Shown here: positions 21,001 through 33,713 of the stretch, piece by piece | Layout: every line of letters starts with the position of its first letter | Position numbering within the stretch: position 1 is the stretch's first letter | Source: Circinella minor | Taxonomy: Eukaryota; Mucoromycota; Mucoromycetes; Mucorales; Lichtheimiaceae | DNA: 56,787 nucleotides | Reading direction: 5' to 3' | NCBI GenBank assembly: GCA_016758965.1 | Contig: JAEPRB010000250.1 | Span: 1 to 56,787 of the forward strand | The notes under the pieces: model-generated | Database searches by the model: none | What the model was told of the DNA's origin: nothing | Seen by the model: only the letters and a program-made list of their open reading frames with translations | Translations under genes and position numbers: made by a program

Positions 21001-23992
21001 ATCAACATGCAAAAACTCTGATTATCTAAATATTTAAAACATATTACACATTTTAAGTTTTTTTTTTCTACGTACATGCGACGGTTTGATTACATGATTA
21101 ACGAGGCTATAGTTCGTTAACTTCTACATTATATACAGTTTTTATCATGCCACTAGTATTATTAGTTAAATCGATGAAGGAAAAGTTCAATAGACTTTTT
21201 TTTACATTCGATAATAATTATAGTTGTAAATAATATATCACTGCTACATTCCTATGCATCTGTCAAAATTAATATTATGTGTAGTATTTACTATAGTTTA
21301 TAGCTTATGGTTTGTAAAATTAATATTTACTCTATAACGTATTTAATACTCCCCCTAAAAAAAATAAAAAATAAAACAAGAAAAGAAGAAAAAAGTATCA
21401 TACTATACCTTAATGATATAACAACAGTGTATGTCCCTGTATATAATGCTTTTCTTTTAAAGTGAGCTATATCCAAAACATTAAAAAATATAATGTACAA
21501 TATTTGTTTTTACACTGATCAAACCAATAACTCTGACTATATTATATATGCTAGCCCTGACAGCTTACAAATTAGATATTATTTAAATGAGTGGGAATAA
21601 TTAGCTAGTGTATCAGAGTTAGCGTACATGTTTTACATTGTACAAAGCAAATAATTAATTTTACGATACAATACAACTTTGAATCAAAACTTGCGTAAGC
21701 TTTCTTGTTTTTTTTAAACATAACCACATCTTCTTTTTTATGATATCTTGATATCAGTTTCTATTTTTGACTGGAATAAAATTATATGATTAGCGATAGT
21801 ATGGTTTATTTAATATTTATATAAGTCCCAGTTACATGTATTCTTCTTATTTTTGTTAGAAAAGAAGGAAGATCAACCAAGTAAAAAACCTCGTTTCTTT
21901 TCTTTTTTTTTTACTCTTAAAAAAGGTTACTGGTGCTTAATATGATAGTAGAATTCCATTGTTATATATGTCATACCCAAAAAAGATAAAGCGTGATAAC
22001 TCAAAAAAAAAATCAAATAACAGTTTTATTTTCCACAGCAACAAAACCAGGAAGTCTCGTTTTTTTCCAGATGCTAAATTCATATCAATTATAGAAAAGT
22101 CAGCAGATGAGAAAATATTTGACCATTACAACCCATAATTACTTGCTTTATTAAGATTAGTTTTGTTATATAAAAAAGAAACTTGTCAAACGAGTTGTCC
22201 AAAGTTGTCAGAGTTGTTTAAAAAGAAATGGATTGTGGCTGTGAGGCTGATCCGAGATATCGGAAACTACGTTTATGTAACACAATAACCTTAATTACTA
22301 TCAACCTAAAAATAAAAGTGAAGAATAACCAAAACCAAAACCAAAACTACAACCCCGTTCCATCAATTATTAGAACAATCTTTATGATAATATAAGGTCA
22401 GTAAGTAATGAATTTTTTCTTAAAAAAAGTATTTAAAATATCCAAAAGAGCTTGGCGATCAATAAGAAAAAAATTTGAATGAATTTGCTGATCTAAAATC
22501 TCACGTTTAGATGGCGTCATGTATATGTGCTACTTAGATAAAGTTAGTGATACAAAGCATGAAAATTTTCAATGTGTGACCTAACACGTTAGTGATTTCA
22601 TTTTTACCCACCTTTGGAGGGGGGAGGAGAGATGTCTGGGTTAGTACAAACCACAAAAAATATAAATTACACGAGACAAGAAAAACATTAATAAAACGCC
22701 CATCTAAATAGTGAATGTACTACAATAGTAAAAAAAAAAACTCATTCAATCTTCATGATAATTAATCTTTTCAAGATCTTTTATGATGTTAATTATCCAA
22801 CAAGATCAGACCCGGGGAGGTATAAGCTTTTAAATATAACATTACGCATCTAATAGTTTGTGTATACATTTTTTTATTATTCACACTTATCTTCCTGTAA
22901 CAAAAAAAAACGATACTGTGCAACAATTAATACTGCAGGTCGTTACCATACAAAGGATGAATACACATTCTTTCCTTTTCACATCAATTCATTTGTCTTT
23001 CGTTCAGTGCCCCGTTTTTTATTTTCTTACATTTACTTTTTAATATCCTATATTATCTGACTATAGTTATGTACTACGTAGTTGTAATGCATGTAAAGGG
23101 TCATTAGATTACCATGTACGTATAAGAGAGGGATTCATATTTTTTTATAAGATATAATAAATAAATGTTTCCAGTAGAGATTATGTCTTGTTTTTCCGCT
23201 TTTTAGTTAAAATATTTTTTAGTATTTATTATTGCATATACAAGTTGTTGTTTTCAGCCAAAAACAAAATCTGTCGTAATTATAGGGAAAAGACACATGA
23301 TTTTTTAAGCTAACCATTAATAACCAACTTCATGGTTTGACATACATAGAACAGATACTTTCTAATTTTGTTTTACTCTAAATGTAAGGGTCATTTGTAT
23401 CATACTTGTCTGTTAATAGTGGATATGAGTAATTTATTACAAGAATGATCATACAGTTATCTGAAAAGAATAGAGCATGAAGTATATGACAGTCAAGGAA
23501 ATAGAGCATGTTTTACATAGATTATCCATATACGATAGTTGGTTGATCTGTGAATTAAGAGTTATTATCATTATTATTTTGGGAGGGAGAGGTGGATGAC
23601 GTGAAAAATGTGAGATGAAGATTGAAATAAAATAAAATAAGTCGACTTAGTAACAAAAAATATAAGAAATGGAGTAATATATGCGTGATGTACCCAGTTT
23701 CTTTACTTTGCACAGACCAGCCATGACAAGAAGAAGGAAAACGGATCGAGGATGAACAAAAATGAAAAAAAAAAGATTACAGGATCAAAAATATGCGGGA
23801 AAGTGATTATTTCTTTTTCTTTGCGTCACAGTAAAAGATGATAGTAATGATGATTAAAGTTTGTTGTCAGTCGTATATAATAATTAATAATAAGCAATAA
23901 TAGTTCATAGACACGACGTGTGCGTATGTATAAAATTTTTTATCTGTTTTTGCGTTGTTGAATTCGAATAATGATTAGCGTGTTGATGAGAT
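18089..23992. other. Gene-free AT-rich region of about 5.9 kb
   Basis: There is no open frame with coding character on either strand, no tRNA-like or rRNA-like block, and no obvious transposon. The sequence is complex rather than simple repeat. A 10-bp inverted repeat lies at 20879-20914. Unspliced regulatory RNA, long promoters of the flanking minus-strand genes or a structural chromosome element are all possible. I see nothing that decides. Confidence 0.5.
20879..20914. repeat. 10-bp inverted repeat in the gene-free region
   Basis: ACCTTCTGTA near 20879-20888 pairs with TACAGAAGGT near 20905-20914 across a loop of about 16 bases. It is perfect, but this could occur by chance in 6 kb. Confidence 0.5.
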
Positions 23993-25400
23993 TTACAAGG
24001 ATGGTTCATGTAATGGTTTGAAACTACTTTGAGATACTTGAATAGATCGAACACTGAGGCTATCGTCACTTTCTTGTCGTTGATGATGATGTTGCTGTTG
24101 CTGGTTATGATGCTTATGGTTATGATGTATAGGCTGTTCATGGATTGTAGTTTGATGATGTTGAAAATTATATTTTTCATGAGAAAAATAGTCAATAGTA
24201 GAATCGTTTGGGATTTCGTGTGTCTGATATGCTGGTGTACCATAGCCAGGATTTTGATTTAGTTCTTCACTATCCATTGTGCCTGTTGTATGACGAGCAG
24301 ACATCCTGGTCCTTGATGTAGTAACCTAAAATGATAGTACGTAACAATAATAGTAATATGCTTGTTTTTGAGTGCACAGAATTTTATTTTTTTGGGGGGG
24401 AGCGAGTAAATAAAGATTACTTGGAATATAAATTAAAAAAGATATTTACCCAGTGAATGGTTGCAACATTAATGGTTACATCAAGAGTACAACATGTCAG
24501 ACATATTAAGCCTCGCAGATGACCTCTACTAATGACGACAGACAAGACATTTGCTAATGAAACCAAAAGACATACAAGAGATGCAATCAATGTTCGCTTG
24601 GTTAATCTATAAAGTCGAGTTTCTTTCCAATTTGTACGAGTAGCAGTACATTTAACTTTAAGTAATGGCTTAATAAATAAATACGTCAAATATAAATTCA
24701 AGAACTATAAACCAAGAAAAAATACATAGATATTAGTCGTCAAGTTTTAATCAGTGGTATTCGAAAAGAGCTGATTGGGATTGTCGTTGTTACGATGATC
24801 GTTGTCATGGCAACAAGTAGTAGTAAGTGATAGATTATAATAACTTACGAAATCGTAAAACTAAATAAAATAATTAATTGAAGGTTAGCTCATAAACCAG
24901 ACCAGTTTTATAATTTAAGTAGATAAATAATTTACTTACCATAAGAGGCATACTAGCAATCCATCTTAAACCAATAATACATTCACCAGAGTCAAGTAGA
25001 TAAATATTACGGAATGTCAACTATAAATAAATTAAAGAATTCAGTTATTTTATGATTAGAATTAAGAACCTGGGGTTTTATAATTATAATTATTATGATT
25101 GCTTAAATTATTACCATAAGAACAAAAATACCAACATAGGGTAAAAGAAGCATAACATGAAATCGATATTGCCATGATTTTAAGCGAGTGGTCCGTACTG
25201 CAGTAACAAGATGAACACGTTCAATTAACCTAAAAAAAAATTCTTTTTTGGTTAGCCGCCTGCATCTTTGTATTGTTTTTTTAAGCAGTAACAAATAGTG
25301 AAAAAAAATACACACCACATGTATATAACGATTTTACTGCCTGCGTAAAATACATCACAAGACATCATTGCGAGTGTACACGAAGTAATATTAACTATTT

Positions 25401-25466
<66 letters not shown>

Positions 25467-25792
25467 AAACTAGAATTGAGAATTGTGGTTTTTTTTATAT
25501 AATGAAGGAATGAAGGAAATGAAGGAAATGAAGGAAGGAAATGGTCATTTCGAAACTTACAATTATTTGTTGATACTGTAAGCATAGACGTTACAGCAAA
25601 TGCCCAAGATAATATATAGACAGCAAAAACCAAAATACGACCATATGTTAAACTTGTAAGACGTTCATGTTTCGATTTTGCACCTAACAGTGAAGCCATA
25701 ATAGTCATACATATTAAAGAAATCATTTCAGACATGATCTCTAAGGCGTCTGGACCATCTGGACCTGGCAAATGAGTCCCTTCATTATCCAT
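23993..25792 (-). CDS. Seven-transmembrane receptor-like protein, 6 exons
   Basis: The exons on the minus strand are 25792-25561, 25394-25316, 25229-25115, 25020-24940, 24704-24450 and 24325-23993; together they encode 364 residues. The outer N-terminus is only about 14 residues. Predicted helices: 15-37, 49-73, 78-104, 123-144, 153-185, 205-227 and 229-253. The third ends in W-L-I-E-R-V-H, a spot where GPCR-like proteins often have a charged motif. The last 110 residues are a polar His/Gln-rich tail (HHNQQQQHHHQR) suited to the cytosol. The 7-helix count and the C-terminal tail fit a receptor, but there is no canonical DRY or NPxxY motif, so I would not assign a GPCR class. A transporter-like 7-TM family is the alternative. 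All junctions keep frame and all acceptors are TAG. Intron 1 carries a 58-base homopolymer. Confidence 0.75.
25408..25465. repeat. A(58)/T(58) homopolymer inside an intron
   Basis: A run of 58 A on the plus strand is preceded by T(10). On the gene's strand it is T(58) then A(10), directly before the TAG acceptor of the 7-TM gene's first intron (25560-25395). It acts as an extreme polypyrimidine tract. The exact length may be uncertain because such runs are error-prone in assembly. Confidence 0.85.
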
Positions 25793-26760
25793 TTAATTCC
25801 GTAATTTTTACTCTTTCTTCTTTCAATTATGCTATTTGTTTCGTTTCTATATATATGGCACAGATATACCCATGCACATACAGACACACACACAAAATAT
25901 GAAAGGGTATATATTTATATATTTTTACAAGTAAAAAAAACAGAAAGAAAAGAAAAGAAAGAAAAGAAGTTGAGTTAGTTAAATAAGTAGAGCGCTTTCT
26001 CTTTATGTATAATATCATTACCAGATATGTTAATGAATATTTTTCGTGGGGATAACAATTCAACAAATGAAATAACTGACATTTGACTTTTATTTTTCAC
26101 TAATTCTATAATAAAAACGTGCTTCATTTGAAATACTAAATAAGATATTTGTGTATTTATGTTTATATAATATGTGTCACTTTTTTTAATAATATTTATA
26201 TCTTTTTTATTCATTTATTTTTATAACATTTCAAATGAAAATCTATCTTTCCAGGCGGTTGGTAAATAAATTCGATCAATTGGTGTCATTTCCAAACATG
26301 GTGAGATCGGCAATTTGCATTACACCTCAGTTCTCAAGTGTTACAGAAAAAAAAGAATGAAACCCAATTTTTTTTTAAGTTTCCGTTTTTTTCACTGTAG
26401 TGTAACATAAAAAAACTGATGTTTAACTAAGATGACGATTTGCTGGAATAAAAAAATTATTACTACTATTATTATTATTATTAGGAAAAAATAAAAAACA
26501 AGAATGTATAAAGCTAACTAAACAATTATTAAAAAGAAAAGAAAAAATTGACAAAACAAAATGAGGATGGTTTCTTTTAGATGATGGGGGATATGTGGGT
26601 TTACGAGATTGAGGATAGATAAGGATTGGGGTGGGGATTTACTATTATTTATTAGCAATAAAAAGAATGTTGACAGAAAAGAAAGAAAAGATGCCGTAAG
26701 TTAAAGTTTTTTTTTTTTTTTTGCTGCAGAATATATGCTGGATTAAATTAATTTTTTTTA
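25793..26760. other. Intergenic, promoter side of the 7-TM gene
   Basis: About 970 bases between two genes of the same strand, with short A/T runs and an ATT-triplet tract near 26460-26485. No gene is seen. Confidence 0.4.
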
Positions 26761-29700
26761 TTAAGCTTCACCAAGGAGCCATTCGACAACAGCAGTCTCT
26801 TGTTCTTGAGTATCTTCCCATTCATCATCAGGTAAAAACCATTCTTCATCACCATCCACCATACCATGTTCGCTACCACTTTCCATATCCAATTCTTTAT
26901 GAGTAGTCATACCCCTTTCATCTTCAGTAGTAATAACTAATGCTGGAGGTGCATTACCACTATTATTACTATCGGAACTGGGCTTGATAATAGGTTCGGG
27001 AAGTGGATCAGTTTGGACTTCAGCATCAACTGGAATAGGACGTGGTTTACTTGCAAATGCTGGATTTATACGTCGTTCAAGAACACCAGGTTCACGTTGT
27101 AAATATAAGAAACGCTCGCGACGTGGAATGTAAGCTGAAGCACGATGTTGTCGATGATGTTGTTGTGCGAAATCGTCCAGCGAATTTTGTTCAAATTTCA
27201 TCACCTTATCCAATACACTACTGACAGGACGTGTTTGACGGGCCGCTAAAGGTGGATCTCTTGATTGAGGTCCTTTACTAACTGCCGTCGATTCTTTTCC
27301 TTCGTCTTCTTCTCCCATTCCTCCCTCTGAAGATGAAGAGTCTTGTCTTTGTTCTTGTTCTTCATCAGATTCTTGTTTTGTTTGACTTGAAGAAGATGGA
27401 GTAGAAGCCATCATGGTACGACGTCGTTGAGCTGCAGGAGTAATAACATCATCACCATTCTTCATAATGGTTTCCCATCCTTTGACTGACATTTCAACAG
27501 ATCCAGCTGTTGATAAGCGCTGGCGAACAGTATCTAGCTTTTCACCAACGGCGTAACTTTCATGAAGTGATTGTCGTCGAGTAGATCCTGCCATAGAAGC
27601 TCGTTGAGCAACAATAGTGGAAGGTCGTTCAAGTTCATTTTGTTTCTTTTCTTCTTCTTGGGGAGTCATTTCAGTTGGAGAATCAACCACACGCTCTTCT
27701 TGTTCCTTTTGATTGTTCTTGTGATGTGTAGTAACAAAATGAACGACCTTCTTTTCATCTTCATCACTATCATCCACTTCGGCGATGTTGGCCTTTTGTT
27801 CATCACACTCTTTAATAGAATCTTTACTTGTTGCCGATGCATATTCACTTGCAGGTGGTGATGGCAAAATAGAATTTTCTTGAACACTCTCTTTACTACT
27901 TTTGACAGAAACAACTGAAGATGAAGATGAGGTAGTAGATTTAATAGATGATACTGCTGTTGCTTCTTGTTTTGGAAGTTTTGTTGTAGCAGCTTGAGCA
28001 AGCGCTTGTTCTTCGATTTCACGTTGACGTCGAAGATTTTCACGACTTTTTCTATTACTCATACTGCTACGTCGCATGATCTGGGGCCTTTGTGGTTGTT
28101 TTTGTTCTTCTTTCTTTGGCGTAATAACAGCAGGTGTCACAGAATTCTCCACTTTTTCAGGTGCTGTAGTTGTTGTCACTGGTGACGGTGTTGCTGCTAC
28201 TGCTGCTGCTGCTACCGTCACTGAATTAGATGATTGTTTTTTCTTTTCAGGTGCGGATGCAGTAATCGTAGTAGTATGTTGAGGAACTGTAGGGGGTGAA
28301 GTTGTCACTACAGGTGTTGTTGTTGGCAAAGATTCCTTTGACTTTGGAGGTTCAGGTGCATCTCTTGGATTTTCAAATCGAGAATGAAGAGATGGTGAAG
28401 TAGAAATTACTGGTTTATTGTTCGTCTTTTGTGGAGGTGTTTGTTGTTGTTGACGGATTTTAGGTTCGACAAGAGTTGTTGCTACTGTTGGTTTAGGTAT
28501 AGGAGGTGTAGATGGTCTTGGACCTAAAGGTGATTTTTGTCTATGATCATTTCCGTGCAATGCATCATCCAACAAGGATTCTTTCTTTTTGATAGTAGGT
28601 GATGAAGAGGGAGAAGAAGGTCGACTGCCACTATTGATAGAAGAAAGAGAAGTAGGATGATGCGATGGTACTTTGGGTACTGGAGGTTGTTGACGATGAA
28701 TAGAATCGCTACGCTTACGTGGTCCAGGTGCAGGTGATGCAGACCGTGAAGAAGGTGCTGAACCACGCGTACGTGACATACTACTTGTTGATCTTCTTTC
28801 CCAAGCAATGGTAGGCTGGGGTTCATCCACTGTTTGATCTTTGACTTCAATAGAACGTAATCGATTGGGAGTTAAAGAAACACGCATCGTGTTACCTGAA
28901 CGAATCAAATCTTCAAAATTCATAGTAGGTGCATCTGGATCATAAACTGAAACTGGAGTTGTTGATTTACTATCTGCTGTTGGTGGTATCGCACCTTCCT
29001 TTTTAAATACTTTGAATGATTTCTTGTTGATATTATGATTATTAAAACCACTATCCAATGTACTAATGGTTCCATTACTTGTGCTACTACTCATCATGGA
29101 TGTTGGACGAGGTTGACTGAAATTCGACTTCATTGAATAAGCAGACATGGAAAGATGGTCACCACGGTTCATTCCGGTATTACTTTTGTTGGCAGAAATA
29201 GAAGACGTAGGGTGGTCATTACTTTCATCATCGTCGTAACCGAGATCTAAATCATCATCAAATGTTATATCCAAAATTCCACCGGCACCACCTGCTCCGT
29301 CACTAGATCCATTATGTTGACTTCCTGCAGCTATATAGGGATAATTTGCATAATTATAAAAACCTCCTTTGTCAATTTTTGTACATTATAAGGTAATATT
29401 TTTTTTTTGTTGTTATTTATCTTTCACTTTTTTCCCCTCCCTTCCCTCCTTCTCATCCCTCCCCTTTTTTATAATAAAATTATCAAAGAAAAGTGTAAAT
29501 ATTTTTTATAATAAAACATACTTGAATTTCGTAGATGTTGTTTTGATGGTTGATGAAATGATGGAGCATAAGTTGAAGTTCGTGGTCTGTAACCATATGC
29601 AAATGCTCGTCTCTAAAGTTGAAATACATATAGGGTAATACATACCATGCGAAGCAAGAAAAAATTTAATTAAACTACATTACCATGCCATTTTCGGATT

Positions 29701-30436
29701 AGTTATTTTCTTCTTACCTCGAGTTTTTCACGTAATTCCATTCTATAAAACACGCCACCGACTTGAACATCATCAATAAGAGCTAAAAATACTTCTTTTA
29801 TACGAATATATTCCACATCTTCATGTTCGGCTGTCATAGCAATAGCAGTTAAAACATATTCAGCAATATGCTCTAATACCGTTGTTACATAAATAGCTAC
29901 AATAGGTGCAATCGAGATATCCAAATTTGAATAATGATTATTTCCCATGACTGAATTGGTATCCTCTCTATCCGCCAAGGTACAAAATTCAAGACATTTT
30001 TCTCTTAATAAAGGTAATGTATCATTTAATGGAAACGGACCATTAGAACCAAGCGTACGCATTTTTTCATACGATTCATAATCAATAGCTTCAGTCTCAG
30101 TAAATGTTTTCACTTCAAGTTCAGCTTCAACAATTGCATTTTTACCCAACGTGGACGGTAATAACGAAAACACGACGGCTTTGATACGAGACAAGTCGAG
30201 GGATAAAGACGACGATAATAAATAAATGAGGAATTCATCGAGAAATTGATTGATTGCTTGTAATGCATCGTTTGAAACTTGATAAGGACCAATTTCAGAG
30301 ATGATGGCATTAGCAGCATTTTGACAAATATAACGGGCATCGGTTACTACAAAAAAAAAGTTTTAGTTATTTCTTTGTTCCCTTGACTACCATATTATTT
30401 TGTTTGTTGCCACCTTTGCACTTTACCTCTTGACAT
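26761..30436 (-). CDS. Histone-fold doublet protein with a long disordered tail
   Basis: The exons on the minus strand are 30436-30427 (10 nt), 30346-29718, 29612-29522 and 29330-26761, giving 1,099 residues. Residues 7-87 align by eye with histone H2B: a helix, PYQVSNDALQAINQFLDEFL, then LDLSRIKAVVFSLLPSTLGK and NAIVEAELEVKTFTE, compared with the H2B pattern LLPGELAKHAVSEGTKAV. Residues 148-203 align with the H2A fold: IAPIVAIYVTTVLEHIAEYV, then IRIKEVFLALIDD, compared with APVYLAAVLEYL and RHLQLAI. The rest (about 245-1070) is Ser/Pro/Thr/Gln-rich and disordered, with RRRTMM and SRPSSPSSSP-type phosphosite runs. The last 30 residues (DEEWFLPDDEWED, AVVEWLLGEA) look conserved. An H2B-H2A-type doublet in one chain recalls the N-terminus of SOS proteins, but no GEF domain is present. 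Function unknown. The exon 4 acceptor has an alternative about 42 bases upstream. Confidence 0.78.
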
Positions 30437-32062
30437 GGTTTTTTTTTTGGTGATAGAAAAAATGATATATAATATACAAAAAATAAAGAAGGATCTAAAA
30501 GGACAAATAGGATAAAGGAAAGGATGTAAGAGAAAGAGGATGAAAAGTGATTGAACCTTTAAAAAGTAGGCAAAGAGGGCATAAATAGGTTATTATATTA
30601 TAATTAAAGGAACGAAAAGAGATAAGAAATGATAATAAAAAAGATTTAAAGAAAGGAGAAATGGCTCTATTCAGGCCAAAGAAAAAAAAAGCCTTTTCTT
30701 TTTTTTTTGGTTGAAAAAGTGGTGTTAAAGAAAAGAAGAAGTATTATGATATGTGGAGAAAGTAAAGTTAAAAAAATAAAAAATAAAAAATGCTCTCATG
30801 TTTCCTTTTGTTTGCATGTTGCACGAGTTTTTTGACGATTTGCGGAGCCTATTAAAGGAAAGAGAGTAATTTTCTGTCTGTGCTCAATTTGTTCATTAAT
30901 ATTAAGATCAATAAAATAAAGTAAACAATAAAGGGAGCTGTTTATATAAAATATAATAGCTACACTAATAAATGTATAATATGTCAATAGAGATAACAGG
31001 ATTTTTTTTCTATAAGAGGGTTTAAAAGTAATCCACTCATAATTATTATCAATACGTAGAATTTTTATTCAGGGCAATCAACTAACCCTTAAATCTAATA
31101 TTTGAACATTTTTATATAAATACACAGACCTTTTTTCGTGAGTTCTCCTTATTAAAGTATGTTATTATTTATTTGTTTGTTACAGTAGTACAATTAAACA
31201 GTTTATATTTATATAAAAAGGAGAACTCTTTTTTTTTTATTGATCTAAAATTTATTTTTTGAATAAATCTTCGTACATATTTATTCATGAGAATAAAAAC
31301 AAGATGCGTAAGTATGTATAAATTAACAAATTCTTTGCTTACCCTTTAGTCCATACCTTTGAAATACTAATAATGATATGCATTGTAGTAATAATATTAC
31401 CTTTATTTGAATTAAAAATAAATGTATTTTTATTTATAAAATTCCATGTTACACGATTAATTGAAGAAACACAAAAAATCAACTTCTAGAATAAATATTC
31501 TTCTGAGAGTTACAATATAAAGAAAAAAATGTAGATAATTTCTTTCTTTACTTAGTTTAATATAGTATCTATAGTAACTAATAATAAAATAATGATGATG
31601 ATGATGCTTCTACTTTTAGAAACCATATTAATATTTAGAATGTTAACATTTCAACTGGATACTTTCAATTTTTTTTTTCTTTTGTCGATGATGAGTTGAG
31701 AGAGAGAAAAAAAGTATAATACTATCCCTTTTATATAATATGAATAAGAATATTTAAAACAATAGATCGACATTGCATAATATCAGTATGATACTCTGTT
31801 GTTGTTTTTAGGATTTATTTTACAAATTATTATTATTAAAAAAAGCAAGAAAAAATATATATAAATATAAGGCGTTAGCAAAGAAAAGAAAAAGGAGGAT
31901 ATGGGAGAATGTATGTATATGTAAGGATGTGTGTGTATGTGTGTACGTATGTATGTATAGATGATAATGACATGAGATTTTTTTTTTTGAAAGAAAAGAA
32001 ATAATAATACAAGTAATAATGTGTGAAAAAATGTTTTATAAGAAAGCGATTAAGTTTTTTTA
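30437..32062. other. Intergenic, no gene seen
   Basis: About 1.6 kb, promoter side of the histone-fold gene and 3' side of the next gene. It holds A/G-rich leader-like sequence up to about 30780, then AT-rich DNA with an ATG/GAT triplet run near 31592-31605. No convincing frame is visible. Confidence 0.4.
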
Positions 32063-33713
32063 TTACCATCCACGAAAAGATTCAACCCAAGACGTCATTG
32101 GTGTTGTAGCTGTTGTTCTACAAGTTGCGGTTGCTCGGCTTGTTTCAGCAAATGCCGGTAATCGGCGTTGTTCCTTTTGTAACAATACAACAGGTGATGA
32201 TACATTTTGACGCCGTTCCCAATTAACAGAAAACTGTAAGCTTTCTGATAAATCACCAACGTTATTACCATTATTATTATTATTGTTATTATAATCGTAT
32301 TGAATAATATTATGGCGACCTGCGCGGTTTGTCTCTATAGGAATTGTTGCTGTTCCTCTAGTATTATTATTATGGTGATAATGATAGATATATTCTGTAT
32401 TTGTTGTACTAGTAATAGTAGCAATAGTAGAAGAAGAAGCTGTAGATCGCATGCGTTGATGGTGATGATTATAATAATTGTGATGACGTTGGGTAGAAGA
32501 AGGATACTTTTTGGGAAAATCTTGCTCTTGATGTTTTTTAAACATGATAGATAAAAGGGATTGTTTTGGAGGATCGTCGTTTTCTTTCGGTATCTGTTTC
32601 CGAAATTCCCAATGATGAGTAGTACGATAATTATGATGATCAACATTAATTACTGATTGCTGTAATAGTTGTTGCTCATCGTTATCATCATCAGCAAATA
32701 CAGTTTCATCATCTTGAGCTGACCATTCACTTAGTGTATCAGTATCCATACCATCGGCTCCGTGTTTGTTTTCATTATCATCGAATACACTTTCTTCATC
32801 ATCGTTGCTATTGTCTGAGAATGTTGATACTAAAGATAGATTTTCTACTTGACCCTCCTCTTTTAAATAAAATTTATTGTCGGTGTTTTTATCCTTATTC
32901 CATGAATCTGATGTAATGTCGTCGTTGTGTTGCTCTTTTTGACAATGAACATGAGGGACTACTACTGCTTCGTCATCGCGAACTATCATACTATTATATG
33001 TAGTAATGTTATTATTAAACAACCGAGTAGTTTCCGCTGCAGTTGGTTTTGTCACTGACGATGAAAACGGTTGTCTTTCAAAAGCACGTCTTGCTTCTTC
33101 AACTGGATGATCAGATCCCAGGGATGAGACCATGCGTTTGAAGGATGAAACCGACATTTTGTTAAAGGACCGGTCGCAACCACTTACAGCCGAATCTTTC
33201 ATGGAAGAATCAGTAGAGGTGGATGCTTGGAAATAATCAACATCTTCGTTTTCATTGTCATTATTATTGTGTTGTTGCTGATGATGATGATAAATTGAAA
33301 TTGGTGTTTGCTGTTGCTGTTGTTTTTGTAAAGCACCATTATATAACTCATTATTCTTATTACTATCGTTTGTCTCTGTGGATTCTTTTTCTTTTTCTTG
33401 ATAGTGATAATTTTCTACCATTATTGATTCTCGAAACCATATTCTCCAGCTAAGATTTTCTAATCGACGACCATTTTCAAGATGATCTTTACATTTCGAG
33501 AATACTAAATTATATATATATATATGATGTTTTTTTGTGTTTTATTAAAATGATGAATATACATATAAGTTGATGGCACCCAAAAAAACATTTTTAATAC
33601 TATTATTACATACCACTCCACATAGAATATATGTTTTCAGCAGTAATATCATCAGATTGACAAATGTTTGGAATAGCAAGCGATAATACAGGAAGGTCAA
33701 GAGCTCGAACCAT
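32063..33713 (-). CDS. GATA_AreA (DUF1752)-domain regulator-like protein without a zinc finger
   Basis: The exons are 33713-33614 and 33504-32063 on the minus strand, giving 513 residues. The N-terminus reads LDLPVLSLAIPN, then SDDITAENIYSMWS, then VFSKCKDHLENGRRLENLSW followed by RIWFRE (residues 34-59). The ENGRRLENLSWR block is the hallmark of the short N-terminal domain first described on the fungal nitrogen regulator AreA and also found in many proteins without a GATA finger. The remaining 450 residues are Asn/Gln/Ser/Asp-rich and disordered, with acidic patches (DDNDEQQ, DDNENKHG) and a C-terminal segment SLQFSVNWERRQNV. Only a few Cys occur, so no GATA zinc finger exists. A transcription or TOR/nitrogen-related signalling role is inferred from the family only. 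Confidence 0.82.

Noticed and set aside
27666..28850. Frames of 60-125 codons on both strands inside the long minus-strand gene
   Set aside because: They are shadows of the low-complexity Ser/Thr/Gln-coding exon of the histone-fold protein.
29331..29372. An alternative acceptor (ACAAAG) for the last exon of the histone-fold gene
   Set aside because: It keeps frame, but TATATAG further on fits the acceptors used elsewhere in this window. Only transcripts can decide.
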